A stretch of 50,266 nt of DNA from Ruminococcus bromii (GCF_002834235.1 NZ_NNBY01000012.1:1-50266), one strand, 5' to 3'. Positions 24,071 through 32,553 are shown, numbered from the stretch's first letter. The notes: generated from the sequence alone by a model not told the origin. Program-made: numbers and translations.

Positions 24071-26287
24071 TTGGGTAAGAAGATAGCGGCATATATGCGT
24101 ATTTCGGTTGATACCGAAAAAGACAGAGATAATACCTCTATTGAAAACCAAAGAAGAATTATAAAAGCGTACTTAAAGCAAAGATTTCCCGACGCAGAAG
24201 TTGATTATTATGTTGACCGAGACCGTTCGGGTTATACCTTTGAGCAGCGTGAATCCTATATGAAAATGCGCCCGTTGCTTATGAGTGGTGATTACGATAT
24301 TCTTTTGATTAAGGACTTGTCCCGTTTTTCCCGTAGGAACAGCAAGGGACTTGTTGAACTTGAGGATTTGCGTGATGCAGGAGTGCGTATTATATCAATC
24401 GGAGACGGAATAGATTATCCGACATATGACGATTGGAATAATATTCAGGTGCGATTTTTACTAAACGAAATGCCTGTTACCGACGCTTCCAAAAAGGTTA
24501 AAAAGGTTGTTGAAATGCGTCAGAATAACGCCGATTGGATTTGTGCCGTTCCGTACGGCTACTATATGATTGACAGCAAAAATATGACCTACGAGGTTGA
24601 CGAAGCCTGTGCAGAGGTTGTTCGCAGGATTTTTGAAATGTATAACGGCGGAATGGGATACAAGAAAATAGCAAACACCTTGACAGACGAAAAAATTCCA
24701 ACCCCTCGAATGGTTGAAATCGAACGCAAGCGTAAGATGGCGGAATTAAATAAGAAAAAGGTTGATATTAAGCTTAAGGCTTCGCCTGTTTGGGCTATAC
24801 CGACCGTCAGCGGAATTTTGCAAAACGATTTTTATATCGGCACACTTCGCCAGCGAAAATATACACGCAAGCGAATTAACGGACCCGATAAAAGGCTCAA
24901 CGCTGAGGAAAACATAGTTTTTGAAAATCATCATACACCGATAGTTTCCACAAGAGAATTTATGAAAGCACAGCAGCAGCTTAAAACAAGGACAAAAAAC
25001 AATTACCGTGGAACGAAAAAATACGATAACGACTATTCCGGATTCTTGTTTTGCGGCGAGTGCGGAAGTCCGATGTTTTCAATGAGCCGACCCGATTTGG
25101 CGCCGGCATATACCTGCGGAACTTATCATAAGCGTGGGCTTAAAGGTTGTACCTCTCATCATATCAGAGTTGATGTGCTTGATACCGTTTTGAAAAAATA
25201 TGTTGAGCGAATTATGAAAACCTCCGACAAGATGATTGCCGAGCTCGAAAAGAATATCGCAAACGAAGCGGACGATTTGAAATCAAATGCAGACAGCGTT
25301 GCGGATTTGCAGGTAGATTTGGCAAGGGCAAAAGAGGAATACAAGGCAACGCAAAAGCAAAAAATCAGAGATATTATGAAAGCCGACGAAGAGCAGCGAG
25401 ATATGATTGAGGAAGCTTATGAGGATATGGAAAACGAACTCATATCAAAAATTGAAGGCTTGGAAAAGCAGACGGCTTTAATGGTTGAACGCCGAAATCA
25501 AACAATTGAGGTTAATCGAATTGCCAAAAACGCTATTGAGATTTTCAGAGATATTGTCAATAAGAAAAAGCTTGACAAAGGCGATTTGTCAATTATTATT
25601 GATAAAATAATCATTCACGACGGCGACGAATCGAAAATTGACATTCAGTTAAAGTCCGATATTCAAATGCTGCTTGAATCGGGAACATTAACGGAGGACG
25701 AGCTTGAAAAAGCCGGTTACAGAGGAAAAGTCGTAAATTTTAAGTGGGACATCGAGAGTAGCTTAGAAGCCACAATAGTCCAAAAGGTGCGTAACCAAAG
25801 GGACAAGGCTTTCGGTGTCAACGTTTTATGTGGCGGCGATCCGCTCGAAATTTATACCGCAACGGACGGCGAGGTTATTTTTAAAAAATATTCGCCTGTC
25901 GGAGAACTTGCGGAGTTTGCGTCACAATACGCAGATGTGCTTGCCAAAATCAGCTCAATGCCGACAATCATAACAGACCGTGACCATGTAGTCGCCGCCG
26001 CAGGAGTTTCAAAGCGTGAATTTCTTGAGCGCAGGGTAACAACCGTACTTGAGGGATATATGGAAAATCGCAAAACCTATTCGGCAACACAGCAGACGCT
26101 CGGTGATATTCAGCCGATTGAGGGCATTGAACACTATGCATCGGTAATCTATCCGATTATCGCCGCCGGAGATGTTTCGGGTGCGGTAGTTATGCTCACA
26201 GGCGAACAGACCAAAATCCCGACAAATGCCGAAATCAAGCTTGCACAAACCGCCGCCGCATTCCTCGGCAAACAAATGGAAGAATGA
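24071..26287 (+). CDS. large serine recombinase fused in frame to the SpoVT C-terminus
   Basis: 738 residues. A TTG start follows GGTGGTGATG. Residues 1-150 are the serine-recombinase catalytic domain (AAYMRIS with the nucleophile serine, SIENQRR, LLIKDLSRFSRR). The recombinase domain follows to about 300, then a zinc ribbon (CGECG..CGTYHKRGLKGC), and a coiled coil at about 385-480. Residues 590-738 are not recombinase. They are the SpoVT remainder: DPLEIYTATDGEVIFKKYSP and a GAF-like domain ending KQMEE. The junction is the attR core at 25838. In the excised circle the same frame would instead end with a short tail DPHHKTL..CIYK encoded at 8403-8486. The enzyme is expected to integrate and excise the element. 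Whether the fused form is active is unknown. Confidence 0.92.
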   Translation: MGKKIAAYMRISVDTEKDRDNTSIENQRRIIKAYLKQRFPDAEVDYYVDRDRSGYTFEQRESYMKMRPLLMSGDYDILLIKDLSRFSRRNSKGLVELEDLRDAGVRIISIGDGIDYPTYDDWNNIQVRFLLNEMPVTDASKKVKKVVEMRQNNADWICAVPYGYYMIDSKNMTYEVDEACAEVVRRIFEMYNGGMGYKKIANTLTDEKIPTPRMVEIERKRKMAELNKKKVDIKLKASPVWAIPTVSGILQNDFYIGTLRQRKYTRKRINGPDKRLNAEENIVFENHHTPIVSTREFMKAQQQLKTRTKNNYRGTKKYDNDYSGFLFCGECGSPMFSMSRPDLAPAYTCGTYHKRGLKGCTSHHIRVDVLDTVLKKYVERIMKTSDKMIAELEKNIANEADDLKSNADSVADLQVDLARAKEEYKATQKQKIRDIMKADEEQRDMIEEAYEDMENELISKIEGLEKQTALMVERRNQTIEVNRIAKNAIEIFRDIVNKKKLDKGDLSIIIDKIIIHDGDESKIDIQLKSDIQMLLESGTLTEDELEKAGYRGKVVNFKWDIESSLEATIVQKVRNQRDKAFGVNVLCGGDPLEIYTATDGEVIFKKYSPVGELAEFASQYADVLAKISSMPTIITDRDHVVAAAGVSKREFLERRVTTVLEGYMENRKTYSATQQTLGDIQPIEGIEHYASVIYPIIAAGDVSGAVVMLTGEQTKIPTNAEIKLAQTAAAFLGKQMEE
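25813..25830 (-). repeat. right 18-bp inverted arm of attP
   Basis: Exact reverse complement of 8412-8429. Confidence 0.95.
25813..25863 (+). other. attR: attR, right junction of the spoVT element
   Basis: The 18-bp arm CGGTGTCAACGTTTTATG (25813-25830) is followed by seven bases (TGGCGGC), the GA core (25838-25839), and then host spoVT (TCCGCTCGAAATTTAT). The spacing mirrors attL exactly. The arm lies inside the recombinase coding sequence. Confidence 0.92.
25838..26287 (+). other. spoVT: 3' part of interrupted spoVT (GAF-like domain)
   Basis: 149 codons from Asp32 of SpoVT to the natural stop. It carries the end of the AbrB-like fold (DPLEIYTATDGEVIFKKYSP) and the GAF-like ligand domain (MPTIITDRDHVVAAAGVSKRE to AAAFLGKQMEE). 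Together with 8310-8402 it gives a full-length SpoVT. It is now the C-terminus of the recombinase reading frame. Confidence 0.93.
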
Positions 26288-26316
26288 TTTTTAAAAATAG
26301 GTAATAATAAAAAATG

Positions 26317-26367
26317 CGGTCGGGAAGACAGGCGTAAAACAATACACCGAATTTTCCCGACCGTGTT
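26317..26367 (+). terminator. terminator after spoVT 3' part
   Basis: A perfect 9-bp stem CGGTCGGGA / TCCCGACCG (26317-26325 with 26355-26363) encloses a 29-base loop and is followed by GTTTAT, 30 bases after the stop. Confidence 0.65.
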
Positions 26368-26449
26368 TATATAATTATGCATTTACTTGTAGCAGAGAAC
26401 ACGGTTCGCCACTACTGTTTTTTATAAAGCTTGAATTTTCAAACCATTA

Positions 26450-26950
26450 TCACACCACATCAATCTGGCACATTTTCATTGTTGCGAGGGCGGAATTATG
26501 GGTTTCGGGGGTTACGCCGGCACAGCAAGCCGAATCAACGCTGATTTCAGCGTTCGGGAAAAGTGCCTTTAGAATCAACGCATTTGACACAACGCAGATA
26601 TCGGTGCAAAGTCCTACAAGCTCGATTTTTTCAAAGCAGAATTTATCCCAATGAGTATAGCCGAATGACGGCTTGTCAATATGGATTGCATCGGGAACAT
26701 CAAGTCCGTCTGCAATCTGCCAGCCGTGAGTATTTTTTACGCAATGCACAACGGGCAGTTTTTTGCCCTCGGGAGTGCTTAGGTAATCTTCCCCGTGAGT
26801 ATCCCTTGTAAAAATAATTTCATTACCGTTTGAACGGTATTTTTCAATCTTTTTGCGTACATTAGGCACAATTTTCACAGCCTCATCAGTACCGAGACTG
26901 CCGTCAATAAAATCATTCTGCATATCTATTACAATCAAAGTTTTCTTCAT
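26450..26950 (-). CDS. isochorismatase-family cysteine hydrolase (nicotinamidase-like)
   Basis: 166 residues. The triad positions are visible: Asp in VIDMQNDFIDG near the start, a lysine in HCVKNTHG, and Cys in LVGLCTDICV. Metal ligands fit the FTRDTHGEDY region. Nicotinamidases turn nicotinamide into nicotinate for NAD salvage. The size and the DTH and CTDIC motifs fit, but other amidohydrolases of the family look alike. I prefer the ATG at 26950 (GGAG eight bases upstream) over an in-frame GTG at 26959. It is a single gene, divergent from the histidine phosphatase. Confidence 0.8.
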   Translation of the reverse strand: MKKTLIVIDMQNDFIDGSLGTDEAVKIVPNVRKKIEKYRSNGNEIIFTRDTHGEDYLSTPEGKKLPVVHCVKNTHGWQIADGLDVPDAIHIDKPSFGYTHWDKFCFEKIELVGLCTDICVVSNALILKALFPNAEISVDSACCAGVTPETHNSALATMKMCQIDVV

Positions 26951-27106
26951 ACAAATCACTCCGTTTTTAATTTTGAACTGTACATATCAAATATATCAGC
27001 TGACTTTGCCGCTGTCAATTTATTTGCAAAAAATTTGTTTTGTAACTTGATTTTCGCTGTCGGCTCAATTAAAATAGTGTTCAGAAAAACTGCAAGGAGA
27101 ACGCTT

Positions 27107-27640
27107 ATGGGACATATGTATTTTGTCAGACACGGACAGACCGTGTGGAATGTTGAAAATAAAATCTGCGGTTCAACGGATATTGACCTCACGGAAAAAG
27201 GTCATGAACAGGCTGTTGAAACGGGCAAGAAAATTCTTTCAGAGAATATAAAAGCAGATATCATCCTCTATTCTCCTCTTATGAGAGCCGAAAAAACCGC
27301 AAAGCACATTTCGGAAATCACGGGAATTCCTGCAAAAGCAGAGCCGAGATTAACCGAGCAAAACTTTGGAAAATATGAGGGAACGCCAAGAAACGGCGAA
27401 GAATTTCGCATTGCCAAAAGAGATTTCGTCAGCTGTTATGACGGCGGAGAGTCTATGCTGCACCTTGCACAAAGAATTTACAATCTGCTTGATGATGTGA
27501 AAGCAAGCGGAAAGGTTTGTATTTTAGTTGCACACAACGGCATAGCAAGGGTTGTCAACTCATATTTTAACGATATGACAAATGAGGAGTATGCAGATTT
27601 CGGTGTTAAAAACTGTGAAATTCTGCGTTACGATTTTTAA
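27107..27640 (+). CDS. histidine phosphatase (phosphoglycerate mutase-like)
   Basis: 177 residues. FVRHGQTVWN is the phosphohistidine motif, with YSPLMRAEKTA, a LTEQNFGKYEG segment, and the second histidine in LVAHNGIARV. This small form is typical of broad phosphatases such as CobC/PhoE-like enzymes, not of glycolytic mutase (about 250 residues). The ATG at 27107 follows AAGGAGA; longer in-frame starts lie in the promoter region and are rejected. Substrate is not predictable here. Confidence 0.85.
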   Translation: MGHMYFVRHGQTVWNVENKICGSTDIDLTEKGHEQAVETGKKILSENIKADIILYSPLMRAEKTAKHISEITGIPAKAEPRLTEQNFGKYEGTPRNGEEFRIAKRDFVSCYDGGESMLHLAQRIYNLLDDVKASGKVCILVAHNGIARVVNSYFNDMTNEEYADFGVKNCEILRYDF

Positions 27641-27708
27641 GTATTTCTAAATATCCGCATAAAATCAAGGTGTACCACGCATTGTGACACTCCTATTTTA
27701 GTGTTGTT

Positions 27709-27822
27709 ATGAATATTGACGACAGGGACAGAGGAAGAAAAGGCATAGAAGAAATGCTTGCGAGAATGTCAAAAATGACTGATATGCCCGACAATCCCAA
27801 GAAAAACAAAACACAAATATAA
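27709..27822 (+). CDS. hypothetical 37-residue ORF in a degraded region
   Basis: The product opens MNIDDRDRGRKGIEEMLARM and is rich in charged residues. No clear ribosome site is seen. It lies in a 600-base stretch between the histidine phosphatase and trkH that otherwise holds gene debris. It could be a remnant. Confidence 0.25.
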   Translation: MNIDDRDRGRKGIEEMLARMSKMTDMPDNPKKNKTQI

Positions 27823-27887
27823 AACATAGGCAAGGAAAAATTAGGACGCTCCAAACGGAACGTTCTCTTACATTTATATATAGCTAT

Positions 27888-28134
27888 TTATGAGTTGCTT
27901 TGATACTGCTGGAGAAAAGCCTGAAACGCTAGCGGCGATGCAAATCGAAATCCGTTTGTGAACGCTTGTAGCTCATTCCGGTCGTAATTTCTACATCCGT
28001 TTTTTAATTTGTTCGAACAGAGCTTTCTGTTGTCCTGTGAGAGTGGCTCTGAGCTTTGTTTCAAGCCGCACAACGGTTACAAACGATCCGCCTTTGTCTG
28101 TGCTGTTTGCTATGCTCTGCGCTGCTTTTTTAAA
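27888..28134 (-). pseudogene. frameshifted small mobile-element-associated protein gene
   Basis: One minus-strand frame reads IANSTDKGGSFVTVVRLETK, then RATLTGQQKALFEQ, and stops near 27991. The next frame continues NELQAFTNGFRFA and runs to 27888. Together they resemble small helical proteins (DUF6809-like) often found beside clostridial mobile elements. A frame break near 27990 and no start codon mark it as a remnant. It sits just before the G+C-richer trk-kdp block. Confidence 0.5.
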
Positions 28135-28242
28135 GAATGAGCGCCTTAATGCAATCTTAATACAGAGTGCCGAATCATTACACCGTTTTTTTATATTTCA
28201 CGGTATACTCTTTGTAAACAAGTAGAAACAGGAGAAGTATAT

Positions 28243-29580
28243 ATGCCTAAAATTACACATAGAAAAAAGCGGCTGTCATCCTTTAAGCTGATTGTTTTGG
28301 GCTTTGCCGGCGTCATAGTGCTTGGAGCGCTGATATTGATGCTGCCGTTTTCATCGACTGCCGGAGTTGTTACGCCGTTTCACGAGGCGCTGTTCACATC
28401 GACCTCCGCCGTTTGCGTTACGGGGCTGGTCGTGCAGGATACGGGTAGTTATTGGTCCGCTTTCGGGCAGACGGTAATACTGCTGCTGATTCAGATAGGC
28501 GGGCTCGGTGTTGTGACAGTTGCGGCACTTTTCGCTATGCTGTCCGGCAGAAAAATATCGCTGATGCAGCGCAGTACCATGCAGGATGCCATCTCTGCCC
28601 CGAAGGTCGGCGGGATCGTCCGCCTGACTCGTTTTATTGTGCGGGGAACTTTTTTGATCGAGCTTATCGGGATGATCGTCATGCTGCCGACATTTTGCGG
28701 AAACTACGGTATTAAGGGAATTTGGATGGCGGCGTTTCATTCGGTTTCCGCCTTTTGCAACGCCGGTTTTGACATACTTGGCACCGCCGAAAACAAATAC
28801 CCGTCACTTACGGGATACATAGGAAATCCGGCGATAAACATTACAATTATGCTTTTAATTATTGTGGGCGGTATTGGATTTTTGACCTGGGACGATATTT
28901 ACACAAACAAGTGGCATTTCAAAAAATACCGTATGCAAAGTAAGGTCATATTGGTAACAACGGCAATCCTCATTATCGCTCCCGCAGTATTCTTTTTCTT
29001 CTGCGATTTTACGGGGCTGCCGCTCGCCGAAAGGATTCTTGCGTCGCTTTTTCAGTCTGTCACACCGAGAACCGCCGGTTTCAATACCGCTGATCTTCCC
29101 GCTATGACCGGTTCTTCCAAGGCAATTATGACCCTGCTCATGCTCGTCGGCGGCTCGCCCGGCTCCACGGCAGGCGGTATGAAAACGACCACGCTTGCCG
29201 TTCTGATTCTGAGTGCATTCTCCGTCTGTCGCAAAAAGGACGATGCCGAAGTCTGCGGCAGGCGCATTGACGGTTCGGTAGTGAAAAACGCCGCAGCCGT
29301 TGCCGTAATGTATTTCCTGCTGTTTTTTGTCGGCGGCATTGTTATCAGCACGGCAGAAGGTCTGCCGCTTAGCACCTGCCTTTACGAAACGGCGTCCGCT
29401 GTCGGAACGGTCGGGCTTACCCTTGGAATCACACCGCAGCTCGGTGTTCTTTCTCAGCTTATTTTGATCGTCTTGATGTATCTCGGCAGAGTCGGCGGAC
29501 TTACCCTGATTTACGCGGCGGTTTCCAACAAAAATCAGAGCGGAGCAAAGCTGCCACTCGAAAAAATCACAGTTGGATAA
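28243..29580 (+). CDS. TrkH/KtrB-type potassium uptake channel subunit
   Basis: 445 residues, integral membrane. The four selectivity-filter repeats can be followed: STSAVCVTGL, HSVSAFCNAGF, QSVTPRTAGFN and ETASAVGTVGL. The length fits KtrB (about 450) rather than E. coli TrkH. It imports potassium with help from the cytosolic TrkA/KtrA protein encoded 15 bases downstream. GGAGAAG precedes the ATG. Codon use is clearly more G+C-rich than in neighbouring housekeeping genes, hinting at transfer. Confidence 0.93.
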   Translation: MPKITHRKKRLSSFKLIVLGFAGVIVLGALILMLPFSSTAGVVTPFHEALFTSTSAVCVTGLVVQDTGSYWSAFGQTVILLLIQIGGLGVVTVAALFAMLSGRKISLMQRSTMQDAISAPKVGGIVRLTRFIVRGTFLIELIGMIVMLPTFCGNYGIKGIWMAAFHSVSAFCNAGFDILGTAENKYPSLTGYIGNPAINITIMLLIIVGGIGFLTWDDIYTNKWHFKKYRMQSKVILVTTAILIIAPAVFFFFCDFTGLPLAERILASLFQSVTPRTAGFNTADLPAMTGSSKAIMTLLMLVGGSPGSTAGGMKTTTLAVLILSAFSVCRKKDDAEVCGRRIDGSVVKNAAAVAVMYFLLFFVGGIVISTAEGLPLSTCLYETASAVGTVGLTLGITPQLGVLSQLILIVLMYLGRVGGLTLIYAAVSNKNQSGAKLPLEKITVG

Positions 29581-29595
29581 AGGAGTTACTATATT

Positions 29596-30243
29596 ATGAA
29601 AAACATATTGTTAATAGGTCTCGGCAGATTCGGTAGGCATATTGCTTTGCAGCTGAATAAGCTCGGACACGAGGTGATGGCGGTAGACATCAACGAAGAA
29701 AGAGTCAATGAAAGTCTGCCGATCGTCACCAATGCACAGATCGGCGACAGCACAAACACGGAGTTTTTGAGGTCGCTCGGCATCGGAAACTTTGATGTGT
29801 GCATTGTCACCATCGGCGGAAATTTTCAAAACTCTCTGGAAACCACTTCTTTGCTGAAAGAACTCGGTGCAAAATTAGTTGTATCCCGTGCCGAGCGTGA
29901 TGTGCAGGAAAAATTCCTTCTGCGGAACGGAGCGGACGAGGTCATTTACCCGGAAAAACAGGTAGCAAATTGGGCTGCTATTCGGTACACCGCCGACCAC
30001 ATTCGGGATTACATTGAGGTTGGTGAGGCTCATGCCATTTTTGAGGTAGAGGTGCCGGAGGGATGGATCGGCAAAACCGTCGGAGAACTGGATATCCGCA
30101 GAAAATACAGCATCAATATTATGGCAATCAAGGAGAACGGAAAAATCAATATGGCAGTTTCACCGGAAACCGTTCTTACGGACAAGATCACTCTTTTGGT
30201 TCTCGGTGCTTACAAAGAACTGCAAAAGTGTTTTCGCATTTAA
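29596..30243 (+). CDS. TrkA/KtrA potassium uptake regulatory subunit
   Basis: 215 residues. The N-terminal RCK domain has the nucleotide-binding LIGLGRFGRHIA and an acidic end at AVDINEE. A C-terminal RCK_C domain follows (AHAIFEVEVPEGWIGKTVGEL). It forms the ring that gates the TrkH partner. GGAG precedes the ATG. It is directly downstream of trkH and upstream of a small membrane protein and a KdpDE-like pair, so it is part of one same-strand group. Confidence 0.93.
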   Translation: MKNILLIGLGRFGRHIALQLNKLGHEVMAVDINEERVNESLPIVTNAQIGDSTNTEFLRSLGIGNFDVCIVTIGGNFQNSLETTSLLKELGAKLVVSRAERDVQEKFLLRNGADEVIYPEKQVANWAAIRYTADHIRDYIEVGEAHAIFEVEVPEGWIGKTVGELDIRRKYSINIMAIKENGKINMAVSPETVLTDKITLLVLGAYKELQKCFRI

Positions 30244-30258
30244 CAGAGGTGAATGAGG

Positions 30259-30513
30259 ATGGCTGAGCTATTGCTGATTGTCAGCCTGCTTGCCGTATTT
30301 GTTTTCGGATTTTATCTTATAAGCAGGCTGGATCGATTTCTTGAAGAAAACAGAAAGGCACTGTTAAAGGAAAACGAATCCTGCGAGCCTTCCAAAGTCC
30401 TGCTGCCGCATGGACTGTCCGAAAGTGAAATATTATGTGAGATCCGCCGTTTTCGTGAAACGCACGGAAATGTCGATATTATTCTTTCCGATGGGCAGAA
30501 GAATGATTTTTAG
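30259..30513 (+). CDS. small single-pass membrane protein in the potassium locus
   Basis: 84 residues. One N-terminal membrane helix (LLLIVSLLAVFVFGFYLISRL) is followed by a charged cytosolic or exposed part of about 60 residues. The ATG at 30259 has GAGGTG seven bases upstream; the ATG at 30253 is too close to it. It lies 15 bases after trkA. No family is recognised. Position suggests a link to potassium transport or to the sensor downstream. Confidence 0.6.
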   Translation: MAELLLIVSLLAVFVFGFYLISRLDRFLEENRKALLKENESCEPSKVLLPHGLSESEILCEIRRFRETHGNVDIILSDGQKNDF

Positions 30514-30576
30514 GTTGCGGTAGATTTTTTTACAGTTTTACTGTATAATAATAAAATAAAAAGGGCGGTGAAACCG

Positions 30577-32553
30577 ATGAAAGTACAAACCGAACAGTCA
30601 AAATTCGATACAGACGAGCATATCCTTGTCTGCCTATCCTCTTCGCCGTCCAATGCAAGGATCATACACACCGCCGCAAAGATGGCTAAGGTCCTTCATG
30701 CAAGATTTACCGCCATCTATGTGCAGACGGATACGGTCATAAATGATGAGGATCAGTCCCGGCTTTCGCAGAACATACAGCTCGCGCAAAGACTCGGCGC
30801 CGAGATCGTTATGACGCACGGCGAGAATGTAGCGCTGCAGATCTCGGAATATGTCAGGCTTTCCGATGTCACAAAAATCGTGATCGGGCAAAGCAGTGCC
30901 AGACGCAGAGGGCTGTTCGGAAGACCGACTCTCACCGAAAAGCTGATCTCCTCCGCCCCCGATGTTGACATTCATATTATTCCCGACGCACTGAACTACA
31001 CAAAGTCGCACAGACGCCGCCTGTTCTTTGGTGCAGAGATACCGTCGCTGCGGGATATTGCCGTGACCGTCCTGGCGCTTGCCGTATGTACGGCGATCGG
31101 GTTTCTGTTCGACCATCTCGGCTTTCCCGATTCCAATATCGTTACGGTATACATCCTAGGTGTGCTGATGATCTCCGTTTTGACCAAAGGATACATTTGC
31201 AGTATAGCAGGCTCACTTCTAAGTGTTGCATTGTTCGGATTTTTTCTTACCGAACCCAGGTTGTCCTTTCAGACCTATGCCGTAGGCTATCCCGTTACCT
31301 TTGCAGTTATGCTGGCGTCTTCCGTTCTCACCGGCACGCTTGCCTCGAAGCTGAAAGATCATGCAAGGCTATCGGCTCGCTCCGCGTTCCGTGTGCAGGT
31401 GCTGTTTGACACTGACCATCTGCTGCAAAAAGCAAAAAGCAACGATGATGTTTTAAGCGTGACCTGTATGCAACTCTCGCGGTTGCTTGACCGCAGTATT
31501 GTTGCCTATACGAAAGGCGAAAACGGGATGTTGTCCGGGCGGCTGTATGCCGAAAAAAAGGATACACACGCTGAAAAGCTGCTAAGCGATGCAGAGCGGC
31601 AGACCGCAGAATGGGTGCTTCAAAACGGTCACCGTGCAGGAGCAGCGACAGCACAGTTTGGAAAATCCGAATGTCTTTATCTTGCGATCCGTGCAGGCGG
31701 CAGAGTCTACGGTGTAATTGGGATACCGATGAAACCCGAAAAGCCCGATTCATTTGAGAGCAGCATCGTACTGTCGGTTGTGAACGAATGTGCGCTGGCA
31801 ATGGATAATGCTCACAACGCCGCCGAAAAGGAACGGGCGGCAGATCTTGCAAAAAGCGAGCAGCTGCGCGCCGACCTTTTGCGGTCGATCTCACACGATC
31901 TGCGCACGCCGCTTTGCTCCGTTTCGGGTAATGCGGACACGCTTTTGCATAACGGAAACTGCCTGGACGAAGCAACCAAGCAGCAGATCTATAAAGATAT
32001 TTATGACGATTCCGAATGGCTGATCGGCGTGGTGGAAAATCTGCTGTATGTTACACGGCTGAATGACGGACGCCTGAAGCTGGAGCTTACCGACCAGCTT
32101 GTGGACGAAGTGGTCAACGAAGCCGTTTCGCATTTGAAGAAAAAATCCGTCGGACACAAGGTGACGGTAAGGTGCGACGATCTGATCCTTGCCCGTATGG
32201 ACGCACAGCTTATCGTGCAGGTCATTGTCAACCTTATTGATAATGCTTTGAAATATACCGAACAAGGCTCCGAGATCTGCGTAAGTGCGGAAAAACAGGG
32301 CGGAGATGCCGTGATCCGAGTCACCGATAACGGAAACGGAATTGCAGACGACATGAAACCGCATATTTTTGAGATGTTTTACACCGGAAAAAATACCGTC
32401 GCAGACAGCCGCAGAAGCTTCGGGATCGGGCTTACCCTGTGTAAATCTATCGTAGAGCTGCACGGCGGAACGCTGACGCTTACGGATAACGTACCGCACG
32501 GATGCATATTTACCTTTACTTTACCGCTCAGCGAGGTGACTCTGAATGAATAA
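30577..32553 (+). CDS. KdpD-like sensor histidine kinase without the KdpD N-terminal domain
   Basis: 658 residues. A USP-like domain (HILVCLSSSPSNARII to about residue 140) is followed by four membrane segments of the DUF4118 type (about 155-260). A GAF-like region comes next, then HisKA with SISHDLRTPL, and a HATPase (NLIDNALKYT, DNGNGIAD, FGIGLTLCKS). Full KdpD is about 900 residues and starts with a Walker-containing KdpD domain, which is absent here. It overlaps the regulator gene by 8 bases. ATG at 30577 is preferred; GTG at 30568 is possible. It probably controls the trk genes upstream, since no kdpABC is present. Confidence 0.85.
   Translation: MKVQTEQSKFDTDEHILVCLSSSPSNARIIHTAAKMAKVLHARFTAIYVQTDTVINDEDQSRLSQNIQLAQRLGAEIVMTHGENVALQISEYVRLSDVTKIVIGQSSARRRGLFGRPTLTEKLISSAPDVDIHIIPDALNYTKSHRRRLFFGAEIPSLRDIAVTVLALAVCTAIGFLFDHLGFPDSNIVTVYILGVLMISVLTKGYICSIAGSLLSVALFGFFLTEPRLSFQTYAVGYPVTFAVMLASSVLTGTLASKLKDHARLSARSAFRVQVLFDTDHLLQKAKSNDDVLSVTCMQLSRLLDRSIVAYTKGENGMLSGRLYAEKKDTHAEKLLSDAERQTAEWVLQNGHRAGAATAQFGKSECLYLAIRAGGRVYGVIGIPMKPEKPDSFESSIVLSVVNECALAMDNAHNAAEKERAADLAKSEQLRADLLRSISHDLRTPLCSVSGNADTLLHNGNCLDEATKQQIYKDIYDDSEWLIGVVENLLYVTRLNDGRLKLELTDQLVDEVVNEAVSHLKKKSVGHKVTVRCDDLILARMDAQLIVQVIVNLIDNALKYTEQGSEICVSAEKQGGDAVIRVTDNGNGIADDMKPHIFEMFYTGKNTVADSRRSFGIGLTLCKSIVELHGGTLTLTDNVPHGCIFTFTLPLSEVTLNE

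Larger units (their letters stand above)
8403..25839 (+). mobile_element. about 17.4-kb skin-like serine-recombinase element inserted in spoVT
   Basis: The element splits spoVT between Gly31 and Pro33 codons. Its ends carry perfect 18-bp inverted arms, each 7 bp from a shared GA core. It encodes TnpV, a helicase-nuclease, a type I restriction operon with TIR and DUF262/HNH genes, HipBST, hairpin repeats, a broken repA, mobC and a large serine recombinase at its right end. Mobilization genes without a relaxase suggest a decayed integrative mobilizable element. Excision at GA would leave an intact spoVT and a circle of about 17,435 bp. The arrangement matches developmentally excised elements such as skin, but excision is not shown by sequence alone. 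Confidence 0.93.

Noticed and set aside
8403..25839. Prophage
   Set aside because: No capsid, portal, terminase, tail or lysis genes were seen. The content is that of a mobilizable, defence-bearing element.
24071..26287. A natural multi-domain recombinase with its own GAF-like domain
   Set aside because: The C-terminal part continues the SpoVT fragment at 8310 residue for residue, and the junction coincides with the attR core, so the fusion results from integration.
30634..32499. Long minus-strand open frames opposite the KdpD-like kinase
   Set aside because: They are antisense to a clear kinase with all motifs, lack ribosome sites, and arise from its G+C-rich codons.
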